DNA of 64,000 bases from Promerops cafer. Lineage: Eukaryota; Chordata; Aves; Passeriformes; Nectariniidae. Position 1 is the stretch's first letter; each line of letters begins with the position of its first letter. The position numbers and the translations under genes were made by a program. Below, one piece after another: positions 1 to 12,300 of the stretch. A model generated the notes under the pieces. It saw only the letters and a program-made list of their open reading frames with translations. It was not told the DNA's origin and made no database searches. Location: assembly GCA_013398275.1 (NCBI GenBank), contig VZSE01006121.1, positions 1,238,615-1,302,614 of the forward strand. The letters are read 5' to 3'.

Positions 1-1342
1 ATACACCCCTAATCATATTAAATTAGACAATCTTTAAGGTGATTGCTTTACATGTTTCAGAGGTGTGAACACATATCCTAGAGGCAGAAGAGATAGAAGC
101 ACTTCAGTTAAAATTAACTTTCTCTCTGGTTGGGAGCTTTCCACTCTAAGCTGGAAAGGTTTGTATGAGATGGAAATGTTATTAGCAAGTAAGCATTGCT
201 GCCATTCCTTGTTCTCTACTGGCGTTTCAGCTAAAGCTACAGCAGGCAAAAGATGCCTACAGTCAGTGCTGCTTAACATGTTCCAACTCAAAACTCTGTT
301 TCTATTTTCTTGCATATCTTTCATAATTTAGCCATTAGGACTGACATTTTCAGTGAATCAAAACTCTTCTGATAATGATAGTAAAAGAAGTAATTGTAAA
401 ATTACCAAATATTCAGGTACCATATAAATGTAGCTGAGTTTCAAGTGTCTGAAAATCATTTGTACACATTCAACAGGGATTAATAAACAAGCCTCATGTT
501 CTGTCTGGACTAAACATGCTCTAGGCTAAAGTGTGATTCAGCTCATGCTGGAGATGACCATGGAAGCAAAGCTCATGAGAGGAAAAAATGGCTGTGAGAG
601 AACTTGGGGAAAGCTGGAAGGGAAGCAGGAACTGAAGCCTGGAAAGGATGTGAAAAAAGCAGAAAGGGATTAAGAAAGAGAGGTAAAAGCAGACGTGTAT
701 AAGAAAAGATTTCAGAGTATCTTAGTATAAATCAAAAAAACCTACACATTATCTAACAAAATTCTGTAGCCCAGTACATCTCATTCTCTGCTGGCAAGTT
801 CTCCATACAAAACCTGTCACTGTACTGTCAGTTAGCTCATCAGCTTATGTGGAAATCCACACTGAATTCAAAGGCATTGGACTTTATGACCTAACAGTCT
901 CTTCAGTGGTAACCAGCCTGAGATTTTTCTATGGGGGAGGGGAGAAAGAAGGAATCAGAAGGAAAAATCAGAAGGAAATTTTTAAAGGTTGTATCACAAA
1001 CCTTTCCAGCAACCTGAGTATTTCACAACATTAACTACCTGACTTTACAACTTCACTGTTTGAATTTTCTCTTGAGGTGTGTGAAATGTTTTAGCAGCCA
1101 TTTATTGAGAAATGCTCATCAAAATATAGTATTTCCATAAACATTACACATGACATGAAGATTATCTTGATGGACAGAAGTTGCATAATTTACTTCGCTG
1201 TTCCCATAATTTTATGTGTTTGTTATAGATATCATTCATTACAATGACACTAGTGACTCTCATTTCCATTTGATACGCTAATCTATAAAATGCTTCTTCA
1301 AACAGTCAGGTGAGAAAGTCCACCTCTAAAGCTATAAAGCCA

Positions 1343-1396
1343 TTTTCTTTCTAAGAAAGAAAACCTGCAACAGATATTTCTCCTCTGGAGAAATAT
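1343..1396. repeat. Two adjacent perfect hairpins
   Basis: TTTTCTTTCT / AGAAAGAAAA (1343-1352, 1354-1363, one-base loop), then ATATTTCTCC / GGAGAAATAT (1374-1383, 1387-1396, loop TCT). Each arm is 10 bp and exact; the two lie 10 bp apart. Confidence 0.85.
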
Positions 1397-4300
1397 TTTA
1401 GATGTGCCATCTAAAGTCTCAGAGATTTATTGGGTGAGAAGTATGTTGAGAGTTGACAAGAACAATAAATTTTGTGCCAGATTCGTGACACTTACCCCAT
1501 CGTAGTTTCCCCTCATAAATACTGGGGAAAAGATTTCTCTCACATGCCCTCTGGTACATTCATCAAAATGCCTTTTGAAATGTGACTTAATGAATAATTA
1601 CATCCCAACATGGACAACAGAACATATTTATTTAAGGAGATTTGTAACTTCACTTTTGTATCACCTGAATGACAGTGTCAGAAACCAGGAAACAGAAAGA
1701 AATAATGAAGCTAGCATGCAATTTCTGAAGATTGCTGCTGCTTTGCACCATAAAAGCCCTCTCATGAGCAGCAGAGTTTGATGATGGGATGTACCTGTTG
1801 CTCAAGAATTCACACTTCCAGAACCCAAGCCCTGAATCTCATCTGTTGTGCTGCAGTCTAACGCATAAGTGTTATCACAGGGAACTGGATAGGTTGGCAT
1901 CCGCAAGAGTTTAATAGAAGGCAAACGAAACAACACAAGACTGTCATCCAAACTGTGTTGAAATTAGCAGAAAAACTCTCAGCATGTCACCTCTGAAACT
2001 TTCTTCAGATCATCCTTCTCTATTCCATGGGCAACATCCCCAAACTCTCAGTGACTCAAATCACTAAACTGGGTCTTATGCCCATCTCCCTCCATGTCTT
2101 TTACCTAGGCCACATCCAAATCTCCCTGTCTTCTTTTCCCATGAGCATTTTTCATCTCTGTGAAGGCACTTTTTTCCAGCTATGACCTCTGTAGATATTT
2201 CTTGACCTTTCCCATCCACATGCCCTCTTTCTCCAGTTCATGTGAAGCAGTGCCTATGAGGATATGGCCATTCTTTATAAGCACTTTGCTTTGCTCAGGA
2301 GTCACTTGGGAACATCCTCTTCCTGTCATACCTGTGTTTTACACCTTGGCTTCACAGGACTGAGCATCCTACTGCTTCTTTGTTGTGGGTTAACTGATGT
2401 AGGCAGCCAAGTCCCACACATCCTTGTGTGGTCAGCACCACTTTGGTCACAAATCTAAAATACAGCACCGTACGAGCTACTGTAAAGAAAATGAACTATA
2501 TCCCAGCCAAAACCAGAACTTTTTTTTCACCTTACCACCCCCATCCTGCCCAGACTTACTACATCATGCCCCTGTCTCCTGGATGGTAAGTCCTCAAAGG
2601 GACCTGGGGGTAAGGACTGAGATACTACTGGGTTTGAAGCATTGAGGAGAGTCCTCAGGCTCTGTGGTTGTGGTGATGCTGAGGGTGATGACCACGTTGG
2701 GTGCCAGCATGAAAACAGACATGAAGAAGTGCCTGGGGAAATGGATATGGATGATGTTACACCTGATGGGTTGCAGGGGAAGTAAGTCATCGCTGATCAG
2801 GCAGACAACAGGGCAAGTTACCTTCCCTCCCTTCATCATTCCCAACAAACGACGACTCAGCTCTCTGGGCAGCCATTCCTTTCCTCTCCAGGGCATGTTG
2901 GGAAGCTGGGATGCAGGGACCGAAGTGGTTGAATCCACCACCACCACACTTGGTCTGACATGCTATCACTTAAACCTCATGATGTATCAGCACACCACCC
3001 TGCACAATGCAAGAACTGATTCCAGCTGCCTCCCATGAGAACTTCTTAAAAGCACATTTCTTCACACATTCCACATATCCTCTACCTCCAGATCATGTTT
3101 CTTGTGATGGCCTGCAAGTCTGCCCCTTCCTACGTACATCTTGTCATGTGGCAGCCACATGTTGATTGTTTCTCCATTAACCAAACCTAATATCCTGCCC
3201 ACCTATTTATCTCTCAGAGATCTGCAGCCTGTACTCTTGCTCATGACATATCCTTTTAAGAATTCTAATCTCATTTCTTTTGAATTCCTTTCTCAAAACT
3301 CTATTCTTCCCAGAAAACCTAGGATAGCTGATTAGGTCTACCACACCTCTAATGAGTGAGGGTTAGCATAGGAGCATGGAATTAAGTGGTACAGAGACTG
3401 AAAAGAAAAGGTCAGGAGTAGGTTGTGGAGGAGGAAAGGAAGTGCATAAGGTTAGCATGCTTAATAACAATTAAGATTAAAATGTATAATTAATATTACC
3501 TTGCCCAGTGTTTCAGTGATCCTTTGTTGTATAATGTATCTTTTTCCCCACTGTCTGAGTTTGTTTTTCTCAACACTGCCCTCTTCAAAGAAGGCCTCTT
3601 CTTCTTCTGAGTTTGGAAAGTTACATGTTTATAAATAATAAATATTACAATAAAAAATCAGGGCTACTGCACTTTCTAGCAAACAGCCAATATGCACTAG
3701 GTCTCTTAGAAGTCAGAGGTCTGTTTCTGCTGCTGTTTGTGCCACTTTATCTACTTTGATGCAGGGAAGTTGCTCCTGATTTGTATCACTAAAAAACTGA
3801 GTTGCTAAAATGTAAAACCGCAGTAAGATACAAAACAAATATAAATATTACAAAATAATACACATCCTAGGAGATGTATATTATTGCAGAGATTTGCAGA
3901 GACATCATTATAAGCCAGGCAACATACATATTTCTAGAGAAGTGACAGTGTTACTATGTAATTAGAACAAAGAGGCTTCATAAGGAAATGGCTTGTTTCT
4001 GCCCACTTGTTTAATTTCTTCTTTATCTGTCACGTTTAAGCGGACGCTATCTTACTGAACATGAGCCCCAGTTCAAACCCTCCCACTGCAGTTCAGAGAA
4101 TTACAATGTTTCAGAAGAAAAACGTTTTCAGAAGAAAAATTATAACCTATCCTCACTGAGTAGTAGCAGCAAAGGACTTAGTATATTGCTGGAAGACAAG
4201 CATAAAATATTTAGGCTGGTTAGTATTAAGAAAGTCAAAGTGAATAACATGAGATGAAGCAGCCAAACAGAATTGGCAAGGATAGTCTTCTAAGGAAGAG

Positions 4301-6023
4301 GTATTAATAGACTGCTATTCCTACTGGACATGATTCTCCTGTCTTACTCAGGCAAACCTTGCCAGTCCAGAGCTGAGCAGGAACTTTGGGACCAAAAGCG
4401 ATACCCAAATCTTCTGTCCATTCATGTAATGCCTCTGTTAATTGCTTGTACTGCATCCTCCCTCTGCAACTTCATGGGGCCTGGCAGCTGCAGGGCCTGG
4501 CAGCTTGCTCTACTGGGCAGATGCTGGCCCTCTGAAGATAAAAGTCAGAGTTTGTTGCCAAGTGGGCCATGGTGCCTAAAGAGGAGAAATAGTTTGAACA
4601 TTCACAGCTGCTTTTTGTCATCCAGTGATCAACAGTGAACTTCTGGAGCATGGCTAGCAGAAGATCAGTGGAAAGGCAAGAATTAATACAACTGGTTAGG
4701 CACTGCAGACCTTTAGTTAAACTGTGCTGTCCCACAAGCCTCAGTTGAAGCAGAGCTCTGGACCTACATGTTATTTTGGACCTGCTGCAGGAAAAGATCT
4801 ACTTTTCCATACTTCTGTGTGAAGAACAAATCTCAGGCAGCACGAGTATGAAATTAAAATGAGCTGCAGTTTGCTTTCCCATGCAGTGTCCTCTTCTCAC
4901 TCCCAGTCTCACCTTACAGTGGTAGCTTAGGGAGCTCATAGGATGTCGACTTCAGCATCCAACATAGAAGGATTCAAACCAATAGAAACTATTTACATAA
5001 ATGACAAGATTGTCCACGTAACATAAAATTAACATTGTTAACAGGGGATAAGAAGAATTGAGATCCAGGGCAGTAATATAAACAAGTTACAGCAGGCTGT
5101 TCTATAACCACAAACTGTAAGTTATTTTGCATCTAGTACTGGCCATTATATAAACTTTGTGCAATTTGTTTGTCTGTTTGTTTCAGCAATGGGACTTGAA
5201 ATGAACAGGAAAAAATTCTATTTTGTGTTAATTTCCCCAGGTTAATAAAGTGTCAGATTAAAGCAAGGAATTAATTTCTCAGCAAATATATAGTTTACAA
5301 TAACTGTAGTTGTAACAAAGGTCAATGGACCAAATGACCCTGTCTTGGTGCAACTTTGCTGATGGCAATACAAGAAATAATTTGGCCACTGTGTATCTGA
5401 TGTACCCAGTTCTCTGCTGCTCAAGGCAATGAAAGGAAACACACACATGCAACCCTGCTAAGTGTAAAGCTCCCATAAATGCTCACTGCCCTCTTGCACG
5501 ACCAGCAAGATCCTGCTTTTGAGTTCTCTGGACAGGATTTAAGTCTTAAAAATACTATATAGTTCTGCACATTTATAGTCTACTAATGAAAAACTGGTAG
5601 ATGAAATTTATACTACGTGTTGCTTAAACTGTATACATATATCATGTAAAATGGTATGCAGCAAAGTATACACACAAATGTAAACACTCAGACATCAGAA
5701 ATTCCTATATTTCACTGAATATGAACTCATTTGCTCTCTCACACATGTTCTCACACTCACACTGTAAGGAACCTACTGGTTCTCGCTGATCCCTAGCATT
5801 CCTGGGGGGCTGGCGAGGTCCAAAGAGCTATCTCATAGTAGATCACTCTGCCATATGTTTGCCTTTCCACACCAACATTTGCCAGGAAATCTATCACCTT
5901 CAAGGCAGCACCATCATGTGACATGACAATAAAAATGTTTATGTGCAGCGTCTCTCAGTGTTTTGCAGACAGGAAAGTGTATGTAGGAATGAGGATACTG
6001 CTGTACCCTCTCTTTTAACTATA

Positions 6024-6040
6024 CCCCCCCCCCCCCCCCN
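6024..6040. repeat. Poly-C run ending in an undetermined base
   Basis: Sixteen C followed by N at 6040. The N most likely marks an unresolved homopolymer length or an ambiguous call rather than biology. Confidence 0.9.
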
Positions 6041-9000
6041 TTTTGGCAACAGCTTTGATCCTTTACAAGTGTCCTTCTTCTGTCAGTGAGCACTCTGGTT
6101 TGGATTAAGGGCAAATGCTCCAATTCCCTCAGTTTTTTAGTAAAGCGCTCCTGCAAGCTCGTTTGTTTGAAGCTTATGATTCAAACACCTAAAAACCAGG
6201 GCTTTGAGCCCCTAGATGTTTGCTTTCAGATTCACGGCATGTTCACTGCTAGGCATGTCAAAGGCTGCTGCCCCATCACATAGCATGGTCAGCTCCAGTC
6301 TTCCATGGAATGGGCAGTGGCATTTGGAGATGCTGCTGCAGAAACGAGCAGAAGCCAAGTCAGAACATGTACAATTATTACTGCAATTGATGAGAATCTA
6401 GGTGATGCTGTGATACTCCGAAGGCCTGGAGCTGTATTGTTACTGTCTATCCATGTACTGATGGAATCACTCAGATGTCCTACAGGAAACTCCAGGAATA
6501 AATGACTGAGTAGAACAAATGTTGTAGTAGAGACATCTCCGGATGAAACAGCCCATGGAGGCAAACTAGACATTCTTACTTCAAAAGGCTGAAGATTCCC
6601 TCTCTTGACTTTGTGTCACCTTGCATTGGGATATGCCTGGGCAGTGTCAACAGCTGAATCTCTACTGGATTTAATGGAGTCTTCCCTTTCCTGGCTAACA
6701 AAACTGCTGGGGATGGGTTTGCTTTTAATGTTAATTTATTCCATTTTAAAGGCTGATTAGTCCTAGTGCTGGGCTTTTGTTTTCGGGTTGGTGTGAATTC
6801 TTCATCTAGGAGGAAGCGTCAATATGGTGACAAAACTGGCTTAATTTCTAATCTGTAAAGTCCAAACCAATCACACAACCCTGCCCTATATTGTGGCACA
6901 CACACATGCACTCCTGACCCATGGCCCCTGCTACTTAGAGGGTAAGGTTTTTCTACATTTTGGTGGGTTTTGCACTACAAGTCAGGGAGGCCCAGCTGAG
7001 GGCTCCTGCACTATTTAAAAGGATATCACAGGGCTGTTTTAGTGTAAAAGTAAAAACAGATGACACTATGTGAAAAGGCCTTCTTGCTTGCTTGCCAAAC
7101 CCTCTACAATTTTGAAATTCAGCTATGTATCTTTTAATATTCACTTCTGTGATCATTTGTAACATACAAATGCTTTTAAAGCAACCTCCAAGACTTTCTA
7201 AACATTCTTGCTTTCCGTTGTACTTCTAATTCTCTTGTTTGTAAGGTGAAAGGAAGATAATGCTGGCTTTCTCTAAAGCTGGCTTACTTTCAGGAATATA
7301 CATACTGTGACTCTTGCTTTCCTTACAATGCTAATGATGTGCATAACAGGTAAAAATACTAATAAAAAGAATGAGTATTTTTAAGGATTTGATCGGCTAC
7401 ATGTTCCTTCCATCTGCAATCTCAATTATTTCATCAGAGTTGAGCACAATAATGTAAGTAAACTTTTGCCTAGTGTTTGATCCTCTGTAAAATAATGGAG
7501 TCAATTTGCTGCTTTGTACTGACTATCCTAAGCTGGCCACATGTTTCTTTATGAACATTAATTGTAATGCCAAAAAATGTTTAAATTATTTTCAGTTTGA
7601 ATTACTCAACCTTTCAGAATATTTTTGAGGATGACATGGAAACCAAACACTTGGAACATCTTATACATATTAATTTTACTCCTTTGACACTAAAAAGTCC
7701 ACCATAGTACTTAAGTTACCTAAAACATCAATGCAGATCTGAATGCTCACAGGAATAAGCAATATAAAACTCAGTAAAGACATAGTTTTGAAAATGTTAT
7801 GGTGGAGTCTATAAAAAATTCAGAAACTTTGTTTGTTCTGCACATGTCTAGCACACAGCCCAGTGGAGCCTGTGTCTGTGACAAATGTTTGTCACAAAAT
7901 CTAAGTACATACAGGTTCTAAAAACTGATGGTATCTGGAGAAACCAACAACATTCAGGCCCAATATAACAGCAAGGATTAGGACTGTGTGAATTTTATTT
8001 ATGACTAGTACAAAATAATGTAAAATAGTTTTGAGCGATTTATTCTGGCATGACGGGGAAACTAATCTGTGTGAATGCAACTCTGTATTTTAGGGAATAC
8101 ATTCTTTTTATTTTAAGTATTTCAGGCTGCATATTCTACCTACCACAGAAAACTAGTGTTAGTGTAGCTCCAAGAAGAATCAAACAATGTTTTAGGAAGG
8201 AGGTATTAGAAAACATAATTAAACATCAGTGACTGGGTCAATGGACTCTTTGTGTAAGACAGAAGTTATAAGATCCATGGTTTCTTCTGAAAGTCAGAAG
8301 CCAAGCAGCCCAGGAATTCCTAAGATATATCTAGAATTGTTGTGAGAAGTGGCTTGTCAAATAATGAGGCAGAACTAAAGTCTGAAAACTGACTGAGAAG
8401 GAATTTTGAACAAGCAGTTACATATGAAGGCTGGAGTTTGGGGTTGGCTACTGGATGAGAGAGCTTTAGGCCAAGATTATCTGATTTTTTCTTTAAACAG
8501 AAGATCTGTGCTTCTTGATATTCTTTTAAATGCAGACATGTGTGAACTGAACTAGTTCACAAATATTCAGTATTGACTGTCTCACTAGGAGCAAGAAAGT
8601 GTTTGTATGAAAATTAACTGATAGAAACTTTAACCAAGAGAACTATAAAATACTACCAATTTGAGATTTCCAAACTGGGCTTTGGTCTGAGAATGAGACA
8701 AGAAAGCTTTTGCAGATTTTTTTTTGTAAAGAAAAATGACAATTCCACTGGGAAGCTTAAGTTTAGAAACTAATATCCCAACCTCTACAAGATGTCTGTC
8801 AAACTGTCACTCACACTGAAAAGTACACTACCATTCCTTGTACACATGGCCACCAGCTACACTCTGCTGGGTTTACAGCAGAGAAAACTGCACTTGTGAA
8901 TGCCCAGGGAAACTGCTGAAATGCATCTACAATGTATGTGTACTATGCAGCTAGTGGAGATGCTCTCTTTGAGCACATTTAAAAACTTGAAGGCAGTAGA

Positions 9001-9755
9001 AATCTTTCCATTAACTTCTAAACTTTTCTCAGGGGCCATTTTACAGCATAATTTACTCCAAATTGCATTGATTATACTGCTTGTAGCTCTGTACCACACC
9101 AGACCAATGTACTGACTGACCAGCTTATACTTCTAAACATTTTGTTGTGAATTCTTATGGATTTGGGGAGAAAAGAAAAGCACATGCTTGTGAGCTGGAT
9201 TTTCAGACGTCTTCCTGTATTTTTAAGGTTGAATCCTGTTGTCAAGAGATGAACCTGGGACTCTTCAGAACTGTGTGTGGTGGACAGTTGTTGAACCTTG
9301 GGGGCTTTGCTGTTTTTTTTTTGCTCTCCTGCTGTCCCAGAGCTAAACAAGTTTCCTTTGCAGAAAGGGGAAGCCAATACTTATGACAGCTACCAAATTT
9401 TGCAACCTACTGGGAAAAACTATTGGGTCAAGCCCTGCTTTAGCTTTATTCAACCTGCTCTGAGCTGAGGCACTGGCACTGTACTTCAACTGTCTGTTGT
9501 GTCCAAAAGCACAACTGCTAATAATATATCCATGGGGAAGCTTCTGCAGGGCAGACTAGCACAGCAATTGTGGCTTCAACATCTCACTGATCATTTGTTA
9601 ATGCAGGTAAATGGCTCTCTCCGAAGCTCCTTAGCACACACTGGGGCTATGCCATGGTGTAGATGTCAGAAGGACTTGTCCCCCTGGACTTTCTGTTCTC
9701 CCTGGGGTCCCTGTGTTAGCCAAAGGTGCACCCCAGCACGGCTGTTGCCAACACC

Positions 9756-9905
9756 ATGGACACACCGCAGCCCGCCGAGGCGCTGCTGGGTCAAGTGGAC
9801 TGCTGCTTCCCAGAGGCAGCTTGGAGCCTTGCCATTGTTGTACTTGTCTACAGATCCAACTTGGTTTGTTTATTTTCATTAAAGAGCATCATTCAGCTCT
9901 CCTAG
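9756..9905 (+). other. Small open frame in an isolated CpG cluster
   Basis: ACCATGG context at the ATG (9756-9758), then 49 codons (MDTPQPAEALLGQVDCCFPE at the start, then a hydrophobic stretch LAIVVLVY) to TAG. Six CpGs lie within about 65 bases (9739-9800) where surrounding DNA has almost none. No homologue is recognised and no promoter is visible. It could be a chance frame on a GC-rich patch. Confidence 0.15.
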
Positions 9906-12209
9906 AAAGGACAGAGAGAAAAGCCACGTGAAAAATATCTATGCTGCTGTTAATGTGGTCCTTCCAAGGCCTCTGACCTTTCTCACCACGAGGGTTTTCC
10001 AAGCTTTGTTCCAAAATAGAGATCTGTATTTCCCTGAAGTACTGAACAATTTCCACCAGAGGTCTCTGTCTACTAATAATTCCAGTCTGGTAGGCTTGCT
10101 TATGCACTGCAGGGTTCCCAAGTCAGTGTTAGGCTTTGTCTTTTCACAGGAATAAGAAACAACCAACATTTCCCAAATCTGAGTACCTGGGAAATCATCA
10201 TCTACTTCACAGGGCAGTAATACTCATCTGTTACATACACAGAGATTTTCAAGAAAGGTTTCCTTATGTAAGTTATTTAAATAACTCTCTTGAGCATGTG
10301 TAGCCTATCTATCAAAGCCAATGTTTCAATGAATTTAAGAATTAAGAGCGCTTCATCAGAGTGCAGAATCTGTAAATATCCTGCTTTTGCATGCAAAACA
10401 GGTAAGTTCATTTGAAGCACGGAAAATAAACTTCTGTCTTCTCAGAGTGTACTGTGATCCCTAACTTGAGATATAACTATGCTCAGGGGGAACTGCTCCA
10501 AGAGACATTTAGCTTTCAGGCTACAATATATTTGTGTCTCATCTCGCTTTAATACAAGTGTACCATCTGCTTATGACAAAATTATTTTTATGCATACATT
10601 CCCCTGTCTTTATTTTATTTACTAATCTACTTCACTTGATGGAATGCACTCAAAAATTGTAAAGTGCTAAAAATAAGAATTAAACATTTCTGCCTTGAGG
10701 TCTGGTCTCTAATTGCTCTATGCAGCACTTCTATTTACCAAGAAACATTAAGAAGTCTCAAAGAGAGGCTCTTTTGAAGCTCAAACAATATCATCAGGGT
10801 GGGGCAAGTTCCCTTCCCTCACCTCAGGAAAGAACCTTACCCTTCTCTGTGCCAAGCCATTTGCTGGTGTTTTGTTATGGCAGAGGATGGTGTGACATGA
10901 GAATCTTGCCAGCAGAACCACCACGATTTCCCCAGCTCACAGTACAACCACAGCACCTGCTCGTGTGGCACATACAGTCAATGTGGTACAACAACAAAAT
11001 GCTGCTAATGGCTGCTCACCCTGAAATCACCTCAAACATATCCTGGTGTAGACTCTCAACTGAGATGTGAAAGGTGCACATTCCTTTCATCTCCAGCTGT
11101 TCAAAAGCCACAGTTCCATATCTGTAATTGAAACAAGCCCAGTGAGCAGTCCAGCACATCTGTGTCACCACCAGCAGCTTCTCTAAAGAGAAGACCAATG
11201 GACAGACACCCTGGGAGCACGTGCAAGGTCTGATCCTACCCATCTCCGTGGGGTGACTCACAGCAGTAGTTTTTGTGGGGAATGCCTGAAGAATTACAAG
11301 CCAATTTCTTAGCAGCTCTTACTCATGTCATAAAACATACCATTATTATATGTTAATGCCATATACATACATACATGCTCTCAGCTCCTTCATTTCTGCA
11401 AAATATGACAAGTTGGGGCATTGAGGCAGTTCTGAAAGCTGCAAATACTGCACTGGGAAAAATACTGAAAAAGAATTCAGCCTTAGAACACAACAAACAA
11501 CAGTTGCAAGATGAGAAAAGGTATTAATGCTCTTTGCAACACCTGGCACAAGGCCTACAATTTACCTTAGCTGAGGAGCAAAATTCACTCCAACCTACAA
11601 CGTAACTGAAACTGGCGTTAAGGTGGCATGATATGGAAGTGATTGCAGGCTGAATTCCAAGAGCACTGTAATTCTTTGTTCAGCTTTGACTCACTCCCTT
11701 CTGTTCATGCACAGATAGCAGAAGGGGTATTTATTGGATGAACAGACTGATAATGTGCTCACTTAGTCAGTGTCCACTGCTATAACAATCCCTCTGGGAT
11801 TAAGTGAAAGAGGAGAAACTGCTTGTCATTTAGGACAAGGAATTTTAACCAAACAGCAGAAAGTTCCACTGTGTCTCAAACGGAATATTTTAGTCAAATC
11901 AATGCCTGCACCTGTCTTCTGCTTATAATTCACCATGAGACAGAAGTCCCTTGGTAATCTGGTAGAAATTCTTGCAGTCCTTTGAAAAAATCACTTGTAA
12001 TTCAGTAGTTCTTTGATTTGCAAACTCTGGGTAGAATTTGATTCATGTTTCGCTCACTCTTTTTCAGCAAATACCCACATTCTAGCTAAAGCTGATCCTT
12101 GTTTTGTTAGTATTGTCTCTGACTTAAGATGGTATGTTCATTTTTTTTTGGGAATGCACCATAATCTAACCTCTCCTTCTACCTTGCATTTAGCTGAAGA
12201 AATGTATTG

Positions 12210-12300
12210 TGATTATGATAATGGCGAGATGACAGGCAGATCTGGCTATCAGGGTTCAATTCCCGTTCTGATACTTTGCAGTTTGATTCTTTCCTCCTAC
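12210..12300 (+). repeat. Probable MIR-like SINE head
   Basis: CAGGGTTCAATTCCCGTTCTGATAC at 12249-12273 (a 25-base stretch, key part GGTTCAATTCC) resembles the B box and following core of MIR. A fainter match follows (GCAGTTTGATTCT against the consensus GCTGTGTGACCTT). There is no cloverleaf, so it is not a functional tRNA. Only a fragment is visible. Confidence 0.4.

Larger units (their letters stand above)
1..12209. other. Intergenic, distal downstream flank of BNC1
   Basis: No exon or RNA gene recognised on either strand. Contents noted: paired hairpins at 1343-1396, a direct repeat TTTCAGAAGAAAAA near 4109 and 4126, a duplicated GGGCCTGGCAGCT near 4478 and 4495, poly-C at 6024, and a CpG patch at about 9739-9800. 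Overlapping open frames on both strands at 2527-3038 have no recognisable product. Confidence 0.6.

Noticed and set aside
2527..3038. Overlapping frames of 87-124 codons on both strands
   Set aside because: No frame shows a domain or a consistent start and splice context. The fact that several are open at once points to low stop density, not coding.
10720..11070. 116-codon plus-strand frame
   Set aside because: No recognisable domain or conserved pattern; length is within chance expectation for 64 kb.
12249..12275. tRNA gene suggested by a B-box-like GGTTCAATTCC
   Set aside because: No acceptor stem, D-arm or anticodon arm can be drawn around it; a MIR-like SINE head explains it better.
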